Below, in pieces: positions 16,953 to 26,436 of a stretch of DNA of 64,000 nt (positions within the stretch are counted from its first letter, which is position 1; the number at the start of each line of letters is the position of its first letter). The notes under the pieces are model-generated. The model was not told the DNA's origin. It saw only the letters and a list, made by a program, of their open reading frames with translations, and did not search any database. The stretch is from JAZKFT01 sp039925965 (GTDB taxonomy: Bacteria; Bacteroidota; Bacteroidia; Chitinophagales; Chitinophagaceae), in the NCBI GenBank assembly GCA_039925965.1, contig JBDSXW010000017.1:1-64000 (forward strand). The letters run 5' to 3'. The position numbers and the translations under genes were made by a program.

Positions 16953-18875
16953 ATGAAAAGAATTGCTGTTTCTTTAATGATGCTTGTATTTACCCATAGT
17001 GGATTTTGCCAAAGCGAATCACCAGTGGCCATCATTCCACAGCCTGTGTCGTTGGAAAAGACCGGGGCTGGCTTTCATTTGAATGAAGCCTATATCAGGT
17101 TGTTTAAAGAAGATAAAGACCTCAGCGCTATCGCGGAACAATTCAACAACCGGATTAAAAAAGCCATGGGTGTTGCTCTCGAAATTAATATAGTAGAAGA
17201 AAAGCGCGCCGCCAAAATTCCTGCAGTCACTTTTTCGATTATTAAGGGGGGAAACACTAAACTGGGTAAAGAAGGATACACATTAAAATCCAGTACTGCG
17301 GGTGTTGTGATTGAAGCCAACGAACCTGCGGGTATCTATTATGGAATGCAGACCTTACTCCAACTGTTACCAAAGCAAATCGAAGCCAAATCATTAGCTT
17401 CCGCGACAACCTGGGAAGTGCCTGGGGTACTGATCACCGACTACCCAAGATTTGGTTGGCGTGGGCTGATGTTCGATGTCAGCCGCCACTTTTTCACCAA
17501 GGGGGAAGTGATGGATTTTATTGACCAGATGTCGAAGTATAAATACAACCTTTTGCACCTGCATTTAACCGACGACCAGGGCTGGCGGATAGAAATAAAA
17601 AGCCTGCCGAAGCTGACTGAAGTGGGTGCCTGGCGGGTAGATAAAACTGGTACTTTCGGCACTTTCAGCGAGCCGGCAGCCGACGAACCTAAAACCTACG
17701 GCGGTTTTTTTACACAAGCCGATATGAAAGAAATCATCACATACGCGCAGGCCCGTTATGTGAATATTTTACCAGAGATAGATGTCCCCGGCCATAGTAT
17801 GGCAGCACTTGCGGCTTATCCGGACCTGAGCACCACACCCGGACAGCCATACACCGTAAATGCAGGCAATCGTTTTATGATCTGGCCTCCCAGCGGTCAT
17901 TTTTATGGCACCATTGATAATGCCTTAAACCCCGCCAATGAAAAAGTATACGAATTGCTGGATAAGGTTTTTACAGAGGTTGCGGCTTTATTTCCTTTCG
18001 AATACATCCATATGGGTGGCGATGAAACGGCCCGTAATTTCTGGGAGAAAAGCGACGACATCAAAGCGCTGATGAAACGGGAAAACCTGAAAGACCTCAA
18101 CGAAGTGCAAAGCTATTTCGTAAAACGGGTAGAGAAGATCATCAGTTCAAAAGGAAAAAAGATGATCGGTTGGGATGAAATACTGGAAGGTGGGCTGGCA
18201 CCCAATGCGGCAGTGATGAGTTGGCGCGGCATGAAAGGTGGCACTGAAGCGGCTAAAGCTGGCCATGAAGTAGTGATGAGCCCCAGCACTTTTGCCTATC
18301 TGGATTATATGCAGGGCGATGCAGCTATTGAGCCACCGGTGTATGCCACGCTGCGTTTGAGAACAACTTACCAGTTTGAACCTGTACCGGAGGGTGTAGA
18401 TCCGAAATTCATAAAGGGCGGCCAGGCCAATATTTGGACAGAGCAAATCTATAATACTCGTCACTTACAATATATGGTTTGGCCCCGTGGGTTCGCAATC
18501 GCTGAATCTTTGTGGTCGCCTAAGGAACAACGCAATTGGGATGATTTTGTGAAACGTACGGAAGTACATTTTCAGCGCTTGAACATGGCCGGGGTAAAAT
18601 ATGCCCCCAGTCTTTACGATCCCATCGTCACCGCAAAAAAAGACAGCAACGGCAAACTGGCAATAGATCTCTCGACAGAAATCGAAGGGCTCGATATTTA
18701 TTACAGTTTTGATAATTCATCGCCCGACAATTTTTATCCCCGATATACTACAACACTGGTGCCGCCAAAAGATGCCGTAAAGTTGAGGGTGATCACCTAC
18801 CGGGGCGGGCAAGTGATTGGCAGAGAATTAACCATTCTTATTAAGGATTTGCAAACACGTGCCGGGATTAAGTAG
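16953..18875 (+). CDS. Secreted beta-N-acetylhexosaminidase, GH20
   Basis: This 640-aa enzyme should remove terminal beta-linked GlcNAc or GalNAc from chitin fragments or glycans. The signal peptide covers 1-19 (G-F-C-Q). The GH20b N-terminal alpha/beta domain spans about 25-160. The TIM barrel (about 165-520) opens with R-G-L-M-F-D-V-S-R-H-F. The catalytic pair is D357-E358 in H-M-G-G-D-E, the substrate-assisted mechanism of GH20. The C-terminal 90 residues resemble the chitobiase C-terminal domain. The gene stands alone; no SusC/SusD pair is nearby. Confidence 0.94.
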   Translation: MKRIAVSLMMLVFTHSGFCQSESPVAIIPQPVSLEKTGAGFHLNEAYIRLFKEDKDLSAIAEQFNNRIKKAMGVALEINIVEEKRAAKIPAVTFSIIKGGNTKLGKEGYTLKSSTAGVVIEANEPAGIYYGMQTLLQLLPKQIEAKSLASATTWEVPGVLITDYPRFGWRGLMFDVSRHFFTKGEVMDFIDQMSKYKYNLLHLHLTDDQGWRIEIKSLPKLTEVGAWRVDKTGTFGTFSEPAADEPKTYGGFFTQADMKEIITYAQARYVNILPEIDVPGHSMAALAAYPDLSTTPGQPYTVNAGNRFMIWPPSGHFYGTIDNALNPANEKVYELLDKVFTEVAALFPFEYIHMGGDETARNFWEKSDDIKALMKRENLKDLNEVQSYFVKRVEKIISSKGKKMIGWDEILEGGLAPNAAVMSWRGMKGGTEAAKAGHEVVMSPSTFAYLDYMQGDAAIEPPVYATLRLRTTYQFEPVPEGVDPKFIKGGQANIWTEQIYNTRHLQYMVWPRGFAIAESLWSPKEQRNWDDFVKRTEVHFQRLNMAGVKYAPSLYDPIVTAKKDSNGKLAIDLSTEIEGLDIYYSFDNSSPDNFYPRYTTTLVPPKDAVKLRVITYRGGQVIGRELTILIKDLQTRAGIK

Positions 18876-19318
18876 CAGCTGCTTTCGGGTCCGCCTGTTC
18901 ACAAGTTGATGGACACTTCTACAGCGGGTAATAAAATAGCGACCCGCTGGCAGCCATACGGGTTTAACCCCGAAATCTATTCACTACCCATGCATGGCCC
19001 CAGGATGCACTCGATGTCGGGAACGATTGCGTAAATATTAGATTGCCCTTCCGTTGCTTTGTTAAAATATCTGCTTAGCATTAGGTGTGTTATTGCATTG
19101 CAATGGAACGTTTGCCGATTATAATACACCATTTGAAAACAGTATGACTTGCATCCTGCCATAGAATGTTAAGGCCTCTTACCGCTTCCTTTTACTGAAT
19201 GTGATTGCCAAAGCCTCGTTTCTGTTCTTACGAGCTGTTAACAGCCGGATGCGACAGGAGTGGGGTTGAAAACTAGATTTGATTATTATTTAACTGATTT
19301 AAAACAAACAATTGCATT
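18876..19318. other. Intergenic, no gene seen
   Basis: This 443-base gap lies between the GH20 gene and the large surface-protein gene. It has no recognisable coding remnant. A 12-bp palindrome GCTGTTAACAGC is at 19234-19245, and a candidate promoter element is at 19274-19281. Confidence 0.5.
19274..19281 (+). promoter_or_regulatory. Candidate -7 element of the surface-protein gene
   Basis: TAGATTTG is an exact TAnnTTTG match, 37 bases before the ATG at 19319. A matching -33 element is not obvious. Confidence 0.45.
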
Positions 19319-22300
19319 ATGAGAAATTTTACCTCTTGCCTTTTGGCATTTTTTACCGTATTCCTCCTGTTTCCTGCGAAAGGAAAGGCGCAGGTGTTTC
19401 AGCTTTTGCCTGCAGATATTACTACCATTGCAAATGGCAGTGCGGCAAGCATTTTGAAACAGAACGCTATTGTAAAAATTCAGCAGATTGGGGTTACGGG
19501 AACTTCGGGTTCGTATGTGGAACTAAACAATAGCAATCCCACACCGGTTCTGAATGCACCCGGAAGTGATGCAATAACCATTGAATCGTTAGGCGATATT
19601 ACCTCGCTCACGCTGAAGTATTCTTCAAACGGAGCGGCAACAACCACCAATCCTTATGTGGGTTACAGTCCTACGATTTCGTCAATGGGATCGGCTACAG
19701 TGGCCATCTCATCCTGCCAGATGACTGCCGGTATATTGGGAACCACCCAAACCACAGTAGTCTATACAGTTCCAGCGGGTACAAGGTTTATCATACTGGC
19801 ACGGGGTAAAGCTTGTGACGCAACTGCAGCCAATACAATCAGCTGCAGGGTATCACAAATTGATGTGGGGTACAATGCTGGCACACCACCCTCAGTTACC
19901 ACCACTTCGGCTGCAGCAACCGGTGGTTCCACAGGAACTGCTACTGGAAACATATCCGATGGCGGAACCACTGCAGTATCTGCGAGTGGTTTTTGTTATG
20001 GCACTTCGCTTAATCCAACGCTTTCAGACGGGGTAGCTTCTACATTGCCGGTGACTACATCAGGGAGTTTTACTTTGCCTATATCCGGCTTGTCCGCAGG
20101 GACACTTTATCATGTAAGGGCCTATGCAACAAATGGCGCAGGTACGGTTTACGGATCCGATCAAACCTTTACAACTAATGCTGTGCCTACTCTTAATGTA
20201 AACCCAGCCACGCTCGCTTTTGGAGAAGTGTATCAAAATACCAGTTCCGAAAAAACATATACCATTTCGGGGGGCTTTTTAACGGGTGCTCCAGGTAATA
20301 TAGCTATAAATGCACCTTCGGGATTTGAAGTTTCACTCACATCAGGCACTGGTTTCGGATCTTCGGTTAATGTGCCCTATTCTTCTGCAACTCTTGCCAG
20401 CACGGTTATCTACGTAAGATTTAGCCCTACAGGGGTAGCTGCATATAATGGCGGTATACTAAATGCCGGCGGTGGTGATAGTAAATCTGTTACCGTTTCA
20501 GGCATGGGTGTATTGAATAAAACAGGAGACTATATGTCAAAGGCATCGACAGGTTGGGATCTGCCTGCCACCTGGAATAAATGGGACGGTGCTGCCTGGG
20601 TAGCTTCGGGAGATTTTCCCAATTCATCAACTGCCAGTGTAACGATTGATGGCTTCAATGTAACTGGAAGCTCTTCTTCAAAGAGTTGCGCCAATCTAAC
20701 CCTTCAAAACGGCGGTACATACAAAACTGCAAATACTGTGAAATTGCCTTTCTATATTAAAGTATATGGCACAACAGTTCTGGTAAATAGCGGCTGCCAG
20801 ATGGGTAGTTCTGATGCCAACCAGGGCGACGCGGCTGATGGTTTAAGTATCGATTATATTGGTACAGGTTCTAAACCAACCCTTACCATTGCAGGTGGAG
20901 GTGCTATTAACGTCAGCCGGTTGAGGACCAACACTGCCGGTACAACGATCATCGTAAATACCAATATGTCACTGAACTATCATGGCGGCAGTAACTTTGG
21001 AAATGCCGCGTCATTCTATACCGTGGCCGGCGATGGCAACACGCTTACTGTAAACGCTGGTAAAACGCTGACCTTTGCTCCATGGGCTGCTTACTCTGAC
21101 ATTGCCAGCTCACATACGAGCGGAACTTTTTCCCAGACCTTTAATATCGATGGTACGCTCACATTTATGCCAGGCAATCCAGTGCCCGATACGGTAGCAG
21201 CTTCAAGAGTTGGATGGCATTCCAGCGGTTATATGAGCCTGGGAATCGTTGCTGGTAAATTTATTAACCTGAATGTCGGAAGTACAGGAACGGTTAATGT
21301 AACTGAACTTTATCCAAATGGTACATTGGCTAATAATAACCCGGGAGTAGGTATCGTAACCGGCATAGACATTGCCGCCGGTGGTATACTAAATGTTACA
21401 GGCGTTGCCGATCTTAGAAATCCGGGACAAACCATTACAGGTGGAGGAACCTTTAATCTTGGAACTATTGCGAACCTTCGCATTGGATCAGACAATGGTA
21501 TATCGGCATCCGACGCCACGGGCAGTATTCAAACTGCCATCCGTGTGTTTCCAACTACCGCAGATTACCTGTATGAAGGTGCCAATGGTCAACAGACCGG
21601 CAATGGATTACCCGGTACCGTGGCCAGCCTTACCATTGATAATTCAGCGGGAGTGGCGCTAAGTGGTAGTGTGACCGCTGTGGATTCGCTGAAACTGATC
21701 GACGGCAATTTGTTGACTGGTCCATATACGATTACAACAAAAACTGTAATTGGTGGAACTGCATCCAGTTATGTTGTGACCGATGGCTCCGGTACGCTCA
21801 AAATAAACAATGTAGGTGCTTCACCGGTGACTTTTCCTGTAGGTCCTACAACAACACTTTATAACCCGGCAATCATTGCCAACAGCGGTACGCCCGACAA
21901 CTTTGCCGTAGGCACAAGTACCGTTGCACCCAACTATATCGGTGGCACAGGCCCTAGCGTAAATGCTGCCTGGTACATTTCGGAAGCGGTGGCCGGCGGC
22001 AGCAATGCCACTATTACTACGCAATGGAATGCAAGCCAGGAACCAGCAGGGTTTACCTCCAATAAAAACCAGGCATTCCTTTTCCATAGCGATGGTTATG
22101 GAGCTACTGGTACTGTAACCCCGCAGGATATCACCGGCCTCTACACGATTACTGCAAGTGGCTTTACAGAATTTTCACCATTCGGAGTTGGTAGTTCACC
22201 ATCGATCCTCCCAATCGTTCTGGCGTATTTCAAGGGCAACAAAGTCAACGCCGGGAATGCGCTTAGCTGGAGCGTGAATTGTACTTCGGCAAGAATAAGC

Positions 22301-22759
22301 ATGGAGATTGAACGTAGTGCTGATGGTCGCAAGTTTGGTAGCATCGCCACGATTAACGCCGACCGGGTTCGCTGTGCGCAACCATTCGACCTGGTGGATA
22401 CCCATCCATTGAAAGGTACCAATTACTACCGCCTTAAGATGATCGATGTGGATGGTAAATTGAGCTATAGCGCCGTGATAGCGATCATTAATGGAGACAA
22501 GGGCTTTGAGATTGTTGGCCTGTATCCAACTATTGTAAACAGCAGTGCCTTCCTGAGTATCAGCACTTCAAAATCAGGTAAAATACAAACCGTAATTACA
22601 GATTTGAGCGGCCGCACGATCCGGTCTGCCACTGTAACAGTGAATGCAGGTAGTAATCTTGTGCCGGTAGAAAGCAACACACTCGCAGCAGGTGCTTACC
22701 AGCTTACCATTTATGCTGATGGTGTGCTAGCCGGTACCGTCCGTTTCGTTAAGCAATAA
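19319..22759 (+). CDS. Large secreted surface protein with T9SS-like C-terminus
   Basis: The protein has 1146 aa. A signal peptide covers 1-25 (G-K-A-Q). Residues about 190-290 form an Fn3-like domain with G-F-C-Y-G-T-S and L-Y-H-V-R-A-Y-A-T-N. A choice-of-anchor-like beta domain (V-N-P-A-T-L-A-F-G-E-V, about 295-395) follows. A long Thr/Ser/Gly-rich segment (about 400-850) with many short strands suggests a parallel beta-helix. The end shows L-P-I-V-L-A-Y-F, E-R-S-A-D-G-R-K-F and Y-Y-R-L-K-M-I-D-V-D-G, then an 80-residue domain typical of type IX secretion sorting signals. It is probably exported and attached to the cell surface; binding or enzymatic activity cannot be deduced. Confidence 0.82.
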   Translation: MRNFTSCLLAFFTVFLLFPAKGKAQVFQLLPADITTIANGSAASILKQNAIVKIQQIGVTGTSGSYVELNNSNPTPVLNAPGSDAITIESLGDITSLTLKYSSNGAATTTNPYVGYSPTISSMGSATVAISSCQMTAGILGTTQTTVVYTVPAGTRFIILARGKACDATAANTISCRVSQIDVGYNAGTPPSVTTTSAAATGGSTGTATGNISDGGTTAVSASGFCYGTSLNPTLSDGVASTLPVTTSGSFTLPISGLSAGTLYHVRAYATNGAGTVYGSDQTFTTNAVPTLNVNPATLAFGEVYQNTSSEKTYTISGGFLTGAPGNIAINAPSGFEVSLTSGTGFGSSVNVPYSSATLASTVIYVRFSPTGVAAYNGGILNAGGGDSKSVTVSGMGVLNKTGDYMSKASTGWDLPATWNKWDGAAWVASGDFPNSSTASVTIDGFNVTGSSSSKSCANLTLQNGGTYKTANTVKLPFYIKVYGTTVLVNSGCQMGSSDANQGDAADGLSIDYIGTGSKPTLTIAGGGAINVSRLRTNTAGTTIIVNTNMSLNYHGGSNFGNAASFYTVAGDGNTLTVNAGKTLTFAPWAAYSDIASSHTSGTFSQTFNIDGTLTFMPGNPVPDTVAASRVGWHSSGYMSLGIVAGKFINLNVGSTGTVNVTELYPNGTLANNNPGVGIVTGIDIAAGGILNVTGVADLRNPGQTITGGGTFNLGTIANLRIGSDNGISASDATGSIQTAIRVFPTTADYLYEGANGQQTGNGLPGTVASLTIDNSAGVALSGSVTAVDSLKLIDGNLLTGPYTITTKTVIGGTASSYVVTDGSGTLKINNVGASPVTFPVGPTTTLYNPAIIANSGTPDNFAVGTSTVAPNYIGGTGPSVNAAWYISEAVAGGSNATITTQWNASQEPAGFTSNKNQAFLFHSDGYGATGTVTPQDITGLYTITASGFTEFSPFGVGSSPSILPIVLAYFKGNKVNAGNALSWSVNCTSARISMEIERSADGRKFGSIATINADRVRCAQPFDLVDTHPLKGTNYYRLKMIDVDGKLSYSAVIAIINGDKGFEIVGLYPTIVNSSAFLSISTSKSGKIQTVITDLSGRTIRSATVTVNAGSNLVPVESNTLAAGAYQLTIYADGVLAGTVRFVKQ

Positions 22760-22773
22760 GTTGAAATTTTAAT

Positions 22774-22815
22774 AATACAAAGGGCTGCCCGAATCGTCGG
22801 GCAGCCCTTTGTATT
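22774..22815. terminator. Bidirectional terminator hairpin
   Basis: A perfect 19-bp stem (22774-22792 with 22797-22815) has a 4-base loop. It is GC-rich at its centre and A/T-rich at the base, giving U-rich ends both ways. It lies between the surface-protein gene and the minus-strand gene ending at 22903. Confidence 0.9.
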
Positions 22816-22902
22816 TGAATCTTTGGTTTGCCGGTATCGTCCCTTGATGAATTTCAAACAAAGATGTGTAGTCGGTTTCCTGGAAGAAATTTACGCGGCA
22901 TA

Positions 22903-23820
22903 TTAACCGGCAGCAATCTCACCAGTGACAACTGAAATCTGTACTTTAAAAAGGTTGCTTTCGCCGTCATCATTGTCGCTAACGAGATGGGCGATGATGT
23001 CTGGCCCTTTCTGATACTCAAAGCAAATTGATTCGATTTTTTGGCGGTTAAAGGCGATGTCAGTTTTAGTAAGATTGAGGAGGCCATCCGGTTCTATAAC
23101 CAACTCCTGAAGCCGGGTTGAAATTTGGGTGATGATGCCGAGCCAGCTATCGCCGATAACACCATCATCAAAGGCATTCAGGGTTTGCTCAACTGAGGCT
23201 GTAAAGTAGAGGGTATCTGTGGGTTGGTGATAGGAAAGCGCAGAAATGCCAATTGGGAAATCCTGTACCGGCATTTGTATTTTCAGGATCTGCAGTGGCG
23301 TGGTATCCTGTTCCAGAAAATACTGCGGGCTGGTGATGAAAAGCAGGTTGTCGGGATGGTTTTTATTACCACGGTTGCTTAATACTAACTGATCGCCTAC
23401 GGTTGCGGCGCCTTCAATATTTATCTCGGGTACCCTAGCGGCAGAAAGGCGGCTGGTAAATTTTTTGGTATCGAATATTTCGAAAGTTGAGCCGGCATTT
23501 CCGGGGAGCGAAAGAAGGATTACCCTTTCGCGGAGGCTTCGTGAGGCAGAGCCTATTGCCAACAAATGCGCCTGACCATTTTGTTGGATAATTGCGGAAG
23601 CTTCCAGGTCTACCTTTTCAATTTTAGAAATCCGTCTTTCGTCACTTTCAAACAACAGGATATAATCAATTGGCTCGTATGCCGAGTCCAGCACTGCGAT
23701 TTGCCTGGCGTCGTCGCCGATGAGGTAAAGGCGGTCGTTGAAAAATTCCATTGCAGAACCACTTGGAAATTCTTTGAGAACAACGGTTTTGAGAAGGGTA
23801 ATATGAAGCGCCGTTGCCAT
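22903..23820 (-). CDS. Unknown protein, propeller-like (possibly DUF6929)
   Basis: This 305-aa protein has no signal peptide. Repeated short strands (M-E-F-F-N-D-R-L-Y-L-I-G-D-D near 25, L-V-L-S-N-R-G-N near 165, D-T-L-Y-F-T-A-S-V-E near 220) look like blades of a beta-propeller. The overall pattern recalls DUF6929 proteins of Bacteroidota, but I am not certain. Its ATG shares one base with the purE stop (TAATG), so it is translationally coupled to purE. It ends the antitoxin-toxin-purE operon before the 22774 hairpin. The context does not define its job. Confidence 0.7.
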   Translation of the reverse strand: MATALHITLLKTVVLKEFPSGSAMEFFNDRLYLIGDDARQIAVLDSAYEPIDYILLFESDERRISKIEKVDLEASAIIQQNGQAHLLAIGSASRSLRERVILLSLPGNAGSTFEIFDTKKFTSRLSAARVPEINIEGAATVGDQLVLSNRGNKNHPDNLLFITSPQYFLEQDTTPLQILKIQMPVQDFPIGISALSYHQPTDTLYFTASVEQTLNAFDDGVIGDSWLGIITQISTRLQELVIEPDGLLNLTKTDIAFNRQKIESICFEYQKGPDIIAHLVSDNDDGESNLFKVQISVVTGEIAAG

Positions 23821-24326
23821 TACTGGTCAAAATCGTTTGGCCAGCCTTCGGCTTTGATCGACTGTACTTTTTCTTCTACGGCCGCGGCCAGGGAAGCTTT
23901 GTAGATGGCGATCTTTTCGGCTACCACATTGTCAAAAGTGCCGATGATCTGGGCGGCAAGGATACCAGCATTTTTTGCGGCATTCAGCGCTACGGTAGCT
24001 ACGGGTACGCCATTAGGCATTTGCAAAATTGATAAAACAGAATCCCAGCCATCAATAGAATTAGAAGATTTAATAGGCACACCGATTACGGGCAATGTGG
24101 TAATGCTTGCTACCATACCCGGCAGGTGTGCTGCGCCGCCTGCACCCGCGATGATCACTTTCAGGCCGCGGCCCATGGCAGTTTCCGCATACTGCACCAT
24201 TCGATGTGGTGTACGATGTGCACTTACAACGGTGAGCTCGTAGCTCACTCCAAGTTCTTTGAGGATTTCTGCTGCTTGCCGCATGATTGGCAGGTCACTG
24301 TCACTGCCCATGATGATTCCGATCAT
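23820..24326 (-). CDS. purE: N5-carboxyaminoimidazole ribonucleotide mutase
   Basis: This 168-aa cytosolic enzyme moves the carboxyl group of N5-CAIR to give CAIR in purine synthesis. Family motifs are G-S-D-S-D (7-11), S-A-H-R-T-P with the catalytic His near 38, A-G-G-A-A-H-L-P-G near 70, and L-P-V-I-G-V-P. Length and motifs match class I PurE. The ATG overlaps the stop of the toxin gene (ATGA), and its own stop overlaps the next start. Being third behind a toxin-antitoxin pair is unusual for a purine gene; purK is not in the window. Confidence 0.95.
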   Translation of the reverse strand: MIGIIMGSDSDLPIMRQAAEILKELGVSYELTVVSAHRTPHRMVQYAETAMGRGLKVIIAGAGGAAHLPGMVASITTLPVIGVPIKSSNSIDGWDSVLSILQMPNGVPVATVALNAAKNAGILAAQIIGTFDNVVAEKIAIYKASLAAAVEEKVQSIKAEGWPNDFDQ

Positions 24327-24733
24327 AAATATTTAGGGTTGGATTTGGTCCAGTTTTCAATCTTAATATCCTTTATTCTTGAAAAGTGCTTCTCATTATT
24401 TGTAACCAAAGTGAAATCGTAGAAAACTGCAGTAACTCCAATCAAAATATCAAAATCAGCTATTATAATACCAGAGCTTTTTAGTCGAACTTTTTCTTTT
24501 GCAAAAGATGGTATTACCGGAGAAATATCAAGTGGCTGGAACTTTTTGACAAAGGCATCGGTTGACGATAGATTATCTTCTTTAAACAGACTATTCTCAA
24601 CCCCTACCAATAATTCTGCAATTGTAATGTCAGACAAGAAACAGTTATAATATTTGGCTTCAACAATTTTTTCTCTAAGGCTGTGTTTCCCCTGAATTGT
24701 AAAAATAGAAATGTCAGTGTCTAAAATGTACAT
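24323..24733 (-). CDS. VapC-like PIN-domain ribonuclease toxin
   Basis: This 136-aa PIN protein is predicted to cleave RNA when not bound by its antitoxin. Acidic residues expected for metal binding are D5/D7 (L-D-T-D), E40 (I-A-E-L) and D93/D95 (A-D-F-D). The last part, T-L-V-T-N-N-E-K-H-F-S-R-I, is typical of the VapC/FitB group, with Asn where many members have Asp. It starts one base after the antitoxin stop (TAATATG) and its TGA overlaps the purE ATG. Whether the toxin is active is not testable by sequence; all main motifs are intact. Confidence 0.85.
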   Translation of the reverse strand: MYILDTDISIFTIQGKHSLREKIVEAKYYNCFLSDITIAELLVGVENSLFKEDNLSSTDAFVKKFQPLDISPVIPSFAKEKVRLKSSGIIIADFDILIGVTAVFYDFTLVTNNEKHFSRIKDIKIENWTKSNPKYL

Positions 24734-24734
24734 A

Positions 24735-24983
24735 TTATTCTAATGAACGTGTGGGTGAAGATGTTCTTGAAGAATAAATTTCCTCAATCATTTCTTCGGC
24801 AGATTTTTCAAATTTGAAACTTGCAAATAACTTGTCCATCTCCTCCGGAGTGGGCTCCGGCTTTCTTGGACGCATACTCAATTCAAGTCTTGCTATAATC
24901 TGCCTTTTGTAAATGTCCGGAAGCGCCTTTAACTGGTTCAAATAATTATCAATCATCTTTTCATCAACCGTTGTTGTTTCCAT
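24735..24983 (-). CDS. Antitoxin-like small protein paired with the PIN toxin
   Basis: This 82-aa, mostly helical, highly charged protein precedes the PIN toxin by one base, the standard antitoxin position. The first half (D-N-Y-L-N-Q-L-K-A-L-P) looks like a short DNA-binding or dimerisation segment. The second half (E-E-M-D-K-L-F-A-S-F-K-F, then E-E-M-I-E-E-I-Y) would be the toxin-wrapping tail. No named antitoxin family was recognised; the role is inferred from gene order. A TATTTTTG element just upstream could give the pair its own promoter, separate from the efflux genes. Confidence 0.75.
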   Translation of the reverse strand: METTTVDEKMIDNYLNQLKALPDIYKRQIIARLELSMRPRKPEPTPEEMDKLFASFKFEKSAEEMIEEIYSSRTSSPTRSLE

Positions 24984-24999
24984 AACATTTCATTTTTAC

Positions 25000-25007
25000 C
25001 AAAAATA
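25000..25007 (-). promoter_or_regulatory. Candidate -7 element of the toxin-antitoxin operon
   Basis: Minus-strand TATTTTTG matches TAnnTTTG. It lies in the 30-base gap between the TolC stop and the antitoxin ATG, 17 bases before the ATG. No good -33 partner was seen. Confidence 0.45.
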
Positions 25008-25013
25008 AACCTT

Positions 25014-26330
25014 TTAATTCGCCAGCGAGCCGGTTAAATATTGCAACGCTACCTGGTCCATTTTCATCGTGTACAGCGCATTGATGAGGTTGGTTTGCGT
25101 GGCCACAAGACTTAGCTGTACCTGGCGCAGATCAACCAATGTAATAGCAGCCCGGCGAAAGCGCTCCATGGCGATAAAGCTATTCTCTTTGATAAGTGCA
25201 AGATTTTCCTGTTGCAAGGCGTGCTGGCGCTCTGCGTTTTCGTACTCGTTGTAAGCATTGACCAGCGTGGTTTGCAGGTCATTCCTGAGATTCTCCGTTT
25301 GTGTCTTTTGTGTTTTTAACTGGATATCATTTACCTGTAATTGCTTTCTTACTATGCCACCCTGAAACAGCGGCAGTGTTACGCCAAAACCCACCTGCGG
25401 ACCATATGTTTGGTTCAAAAGAGTAAATCCAGCACTATTGTTACTCCTTACAAAATTGGCTCCCGCCAGCAGGCTAACAGTAGGGTAGAGCCGGCTTTTG
25501 ATTTCCTTGTAGAGGTCCATGATCACGATCTCCTGTCTTTTGGCGCTAAGGATCTCTGGGTTTAAAGAATCGATATTTTCCAAAGCAAGGGTTCTTGTCG
25601 GAAGCGTCACTGCTTCTACTGAATCGCTAACTGTAAATGCCAGGGACGGATCTCTTGACATGGCATTGTTCAAAGCTGTTTTTGCAGCCAGGATATCATT
25701 CTCAATCTGCATCATGGTGTTGCGCTGATCGTTGAGATCTACCTGGCTTTGCAGATAATCGTTCTTGGCCGCAGTGCCAATTTCAAACCGGGCTTTGGAG
25801 AGTTTTACCCGTTCCTCAAATAAGGAGATGGTTTCTTTTAATGCTGACAGCTGTTGCTGAAGCCGGGCAATATTGTAATAGTTGGTAATGACCTCGTATA
25901 CCGTTTGGTTACTCTGCTGGCGTAGATTTATCTCGCTGATCTCCTGAACAGTTTCAAGTCGATGCTTTACCGTTACCACCCTGTAGCCGTTAAAAATAAC
26001 CCAGTTGCCGGATAGGTTTCCGTTCAGGTTCCGGTTGGTGGCGCCGTTTCTTTTAGTGGTGGTACCATTGCTCAGGTTCTGCTGCAGGTTAGTGAGTGAA
26101 TAGGTGTAGCCAACTCCTGCAGACACTGTAGGCAGCCTCCCCGCCAAAGCCCAACTGTTGCTGATCGTTGCGATCTCCGCATCATTTTTTGCTACTTGTA
26201 TATCGTAACTGTTTTGCAGGGAAGTTTTGATAGCATTATCAAGCGTGAGAATGGGTTGGGCCCAACCGGAGAAAATGGATAATGAATAATGGATAATGGA
26301 TAATCCGACTATTTTTTTTAATTTACTCAT
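25014..26330 (-). CDS. TolC-family outer-membrane efflux protein
   Basis: This 438-aa outer-membrane channel of the tripartite efflux system follows the pump gene by about 106 bases. A signal peptide (1-25, ending G-W-A-Q) leads into two repeated outer-membrane efflux domains rich in long coiled helices. Markers are N-A-I-K-T-S-L-Q-N-S-Y-D-I near 31 and F-E-I-G-T-A-A-K-N-D-Y-L-Q-S-Q-V-D near 180. Codons for about residues 10-19 consist of four tandem TGGATAA heptamers (on the plus strand). Because seven is not a multiple of three, gain or loss of a unit would shift the frame within the signal peptide. The outer-membrane role is well supported; the transported compounds are unknown. Confidence 0.92.
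   Translation of the reverse strand: MSKLKKIVGLSIIHYSLSIFSGWAQPILTLDNAIKTSLQNSYDIQVAKNDAEIATISNSWALAGRLPTVSAGVGYTYSLTNLQQNLSNGTTTKRNGATNRNLNGNLSGNWVIFNGYRVVTVKHRLETVQEISEINLRQQSNQTVYEVITNYYNIARLQQQLSALKETISLFEERVKLSKARFEIGTAAKNDYLQSQVDLNDQRNTMMQIENDILAAKTALNNAMSRDPSLAFTVSDSVEAVTLPTRTLALENIDSLNPEILSAKRQEIVIMDLYKEIKSRLYPTVSLLAGANFVRSNNSAGFTLLNQTYGPQVGFGVTLPLFQGGIVRKQLQVNDIQLKTQKTQTENLRNDLQTTLVNAYNEYENAERQHALQQENLALIKENSFIAMERFRRAAITLVDLRQVQLSLVATQTNLINALYTMKMDQVALQYLTGSLAN
26276..26303. repeat. Four TGGATAA heptamers inside the TolC signal-peptide codons
   Basis: TGGATAA, TGAATAA, TGGATAA, TGGATAA are exactly contiguous (28 bases). The array lies inside the coding frame, so slippage of one unit would change the reading frame. 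Confidence 0.9.
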
Positions 26331-26407
26331 TGTACTTGTTGTTTTCAGGAAATGCTATCAGAGGATGATGGTGGCAGGTGTATATTCGACGGACACCCCA
26401 AATCAGC

Positions 26408-26428
26408 ATCAGACATCCGACATCAAAA
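26408..26428. repeat. Three ATCnnnn heptamers
   Basis: ATCAGAC, ATCCGAC, ATCAAAA are contiguous in the gap between the pump stop and the TolC start. The sequence differs from the TGGATAA and GGTCA families. Confidence 0.6.
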
Positions 26429-26436
26429 AATCTGCT

